Position numbers and translations under genes: made by a program
The notes under the pieces: generated by a model
Told to the model about the DNA's origin: nothing
The model's database searches: none
Seen by the model: only the letters and a program-made list of their open reading frames with translations
Assembly: GCA_902766815.1 (NCBI GenBank)
Contig: CACXEZ010000143.1
Span: forward strand, 1 to 5,847
Source of the DNA: an uncultured Erysipelotrichaceae bacterium
GTDB taxonomy: Bacteria; Bacillota_I; Bacilli_A; RF39; UBA660
DNA length: 5,847 nt
Direction: 5' to 3'
In this document: piece after piece, positions 5,741-5,847 of the stretch
How the letters are laid out: every line of letters starts with the position of its first letter
Numbering within the stretch: the first letter of the stretch is position 1

Positions 5741-5747
5741 TTTTTTT

Positions 5748-5786
5748 ATGCAAGTTTGTGTCAGGTTAAAAACATGAAAAAAATTT
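5748..5786. other. AT-rich non-coding stretch
   Basis: Nothing convincing is seen here. The only ATG followed by an open stretch (5774) stops after four codons. Its position between two T-run hairpins suggests a transcript tail or spacer. Confidence 0.4.
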
Positions 5787-5833
5787 AAAAAGACATTTTA
5801 TTCTTGTAATAAAAGGAATAGATGTCTTTTTTT
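5787..5833 (+). terminator. Strong, probably bidirectional intrinsic terminator
   Basis: AAAAAGACAT (5787-5796) pairs with ATGTCTTTTT (5822-5831). The stem can continue inward as ATTC (5800-5803) / GAAT (5816-5819) plus flanking pairs with a bulged T, and a T run extends to 5833. Read on the minus strand it also ends in a T-rich tract. It could therefore end a + transcript from the tail and a gene entering from the right on the minus strand. No gene is visible to its right in the remaining 14 bases. Confidence 0.75.
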
Positions 5834-5847
5834 AGTTAAAAATTTAC

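Overview
The window is AT-rich, with short A/T-rich intergenic stretches and strong AGGAG-type ribosome binding sites. It uses the standard code: no TGA falls inside any gene and tryptophan is TGG. The phenylalanyl-tRNA synthetase operon is controlled by a T-box. Together these point to a low-GC Bacillota (Firmicutes) chromosome, perhaps an uncultured Bacilli or Clostridia lineage from a gut-like habitat. That placement is inferred from style and gene content; no marker here fixes the genus.

Layout, all genes on the + strand: (1) 1-678 is the 3' end of infB (translation initiation factor IF-2). It is closed by an intrinsic terminator whose left arm lies inside the last codons. (2) 679-810 is a short spacer with a weak promoter candidate, a small hairpin and a G-rich patch. 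(3) 811-1827 is a PD-(D/E)XK 'Rpn/PDDEXK_2 transposase family' gene, probably a nuclease, with a 12-bp tandem repeat near its 3' end that encodes Gly-Ile-Glu-Gln units. (4) 1830-2108 is a near-consensus promoter followed by a complete phenylalanine T-box leader: specifier UUC, the T-box element TGGTACCGCG, and competing antiterminator and terminator. (5) 2109-3149 pheS and 3149-5521 pheT overlap by one base and encode the two subunits of phenylalanyl-tRNA synthetase. (6) An intrinsic terminator ends the operon. A 285-base non-coding tail follows, with a long imperfect inverted repeat (5563-5740) between two runs of seven T, and then a strong, probably bidirectional, terminator at 5787-5833.

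The conserved genes serve translation. IF-2 places initiator tRNA on the ribosome. PheST charges tRNA-Phe, and its expression should rise when uncharged tRNA-Phe accumulates and binds the T-box. The Rpn-type gene sits between them as an accessory gene. It has its own ribosome binding site but no terminator of its own, so its transcripts should run into the T-box leader.

I see no clear new multi-gene system. The points most worth a second look are the MITE-like inverted repeat in the tail, the repeat-bearing Rpn gene with a possible internal start, and the overlapping RNA hairpins around the pheS start.
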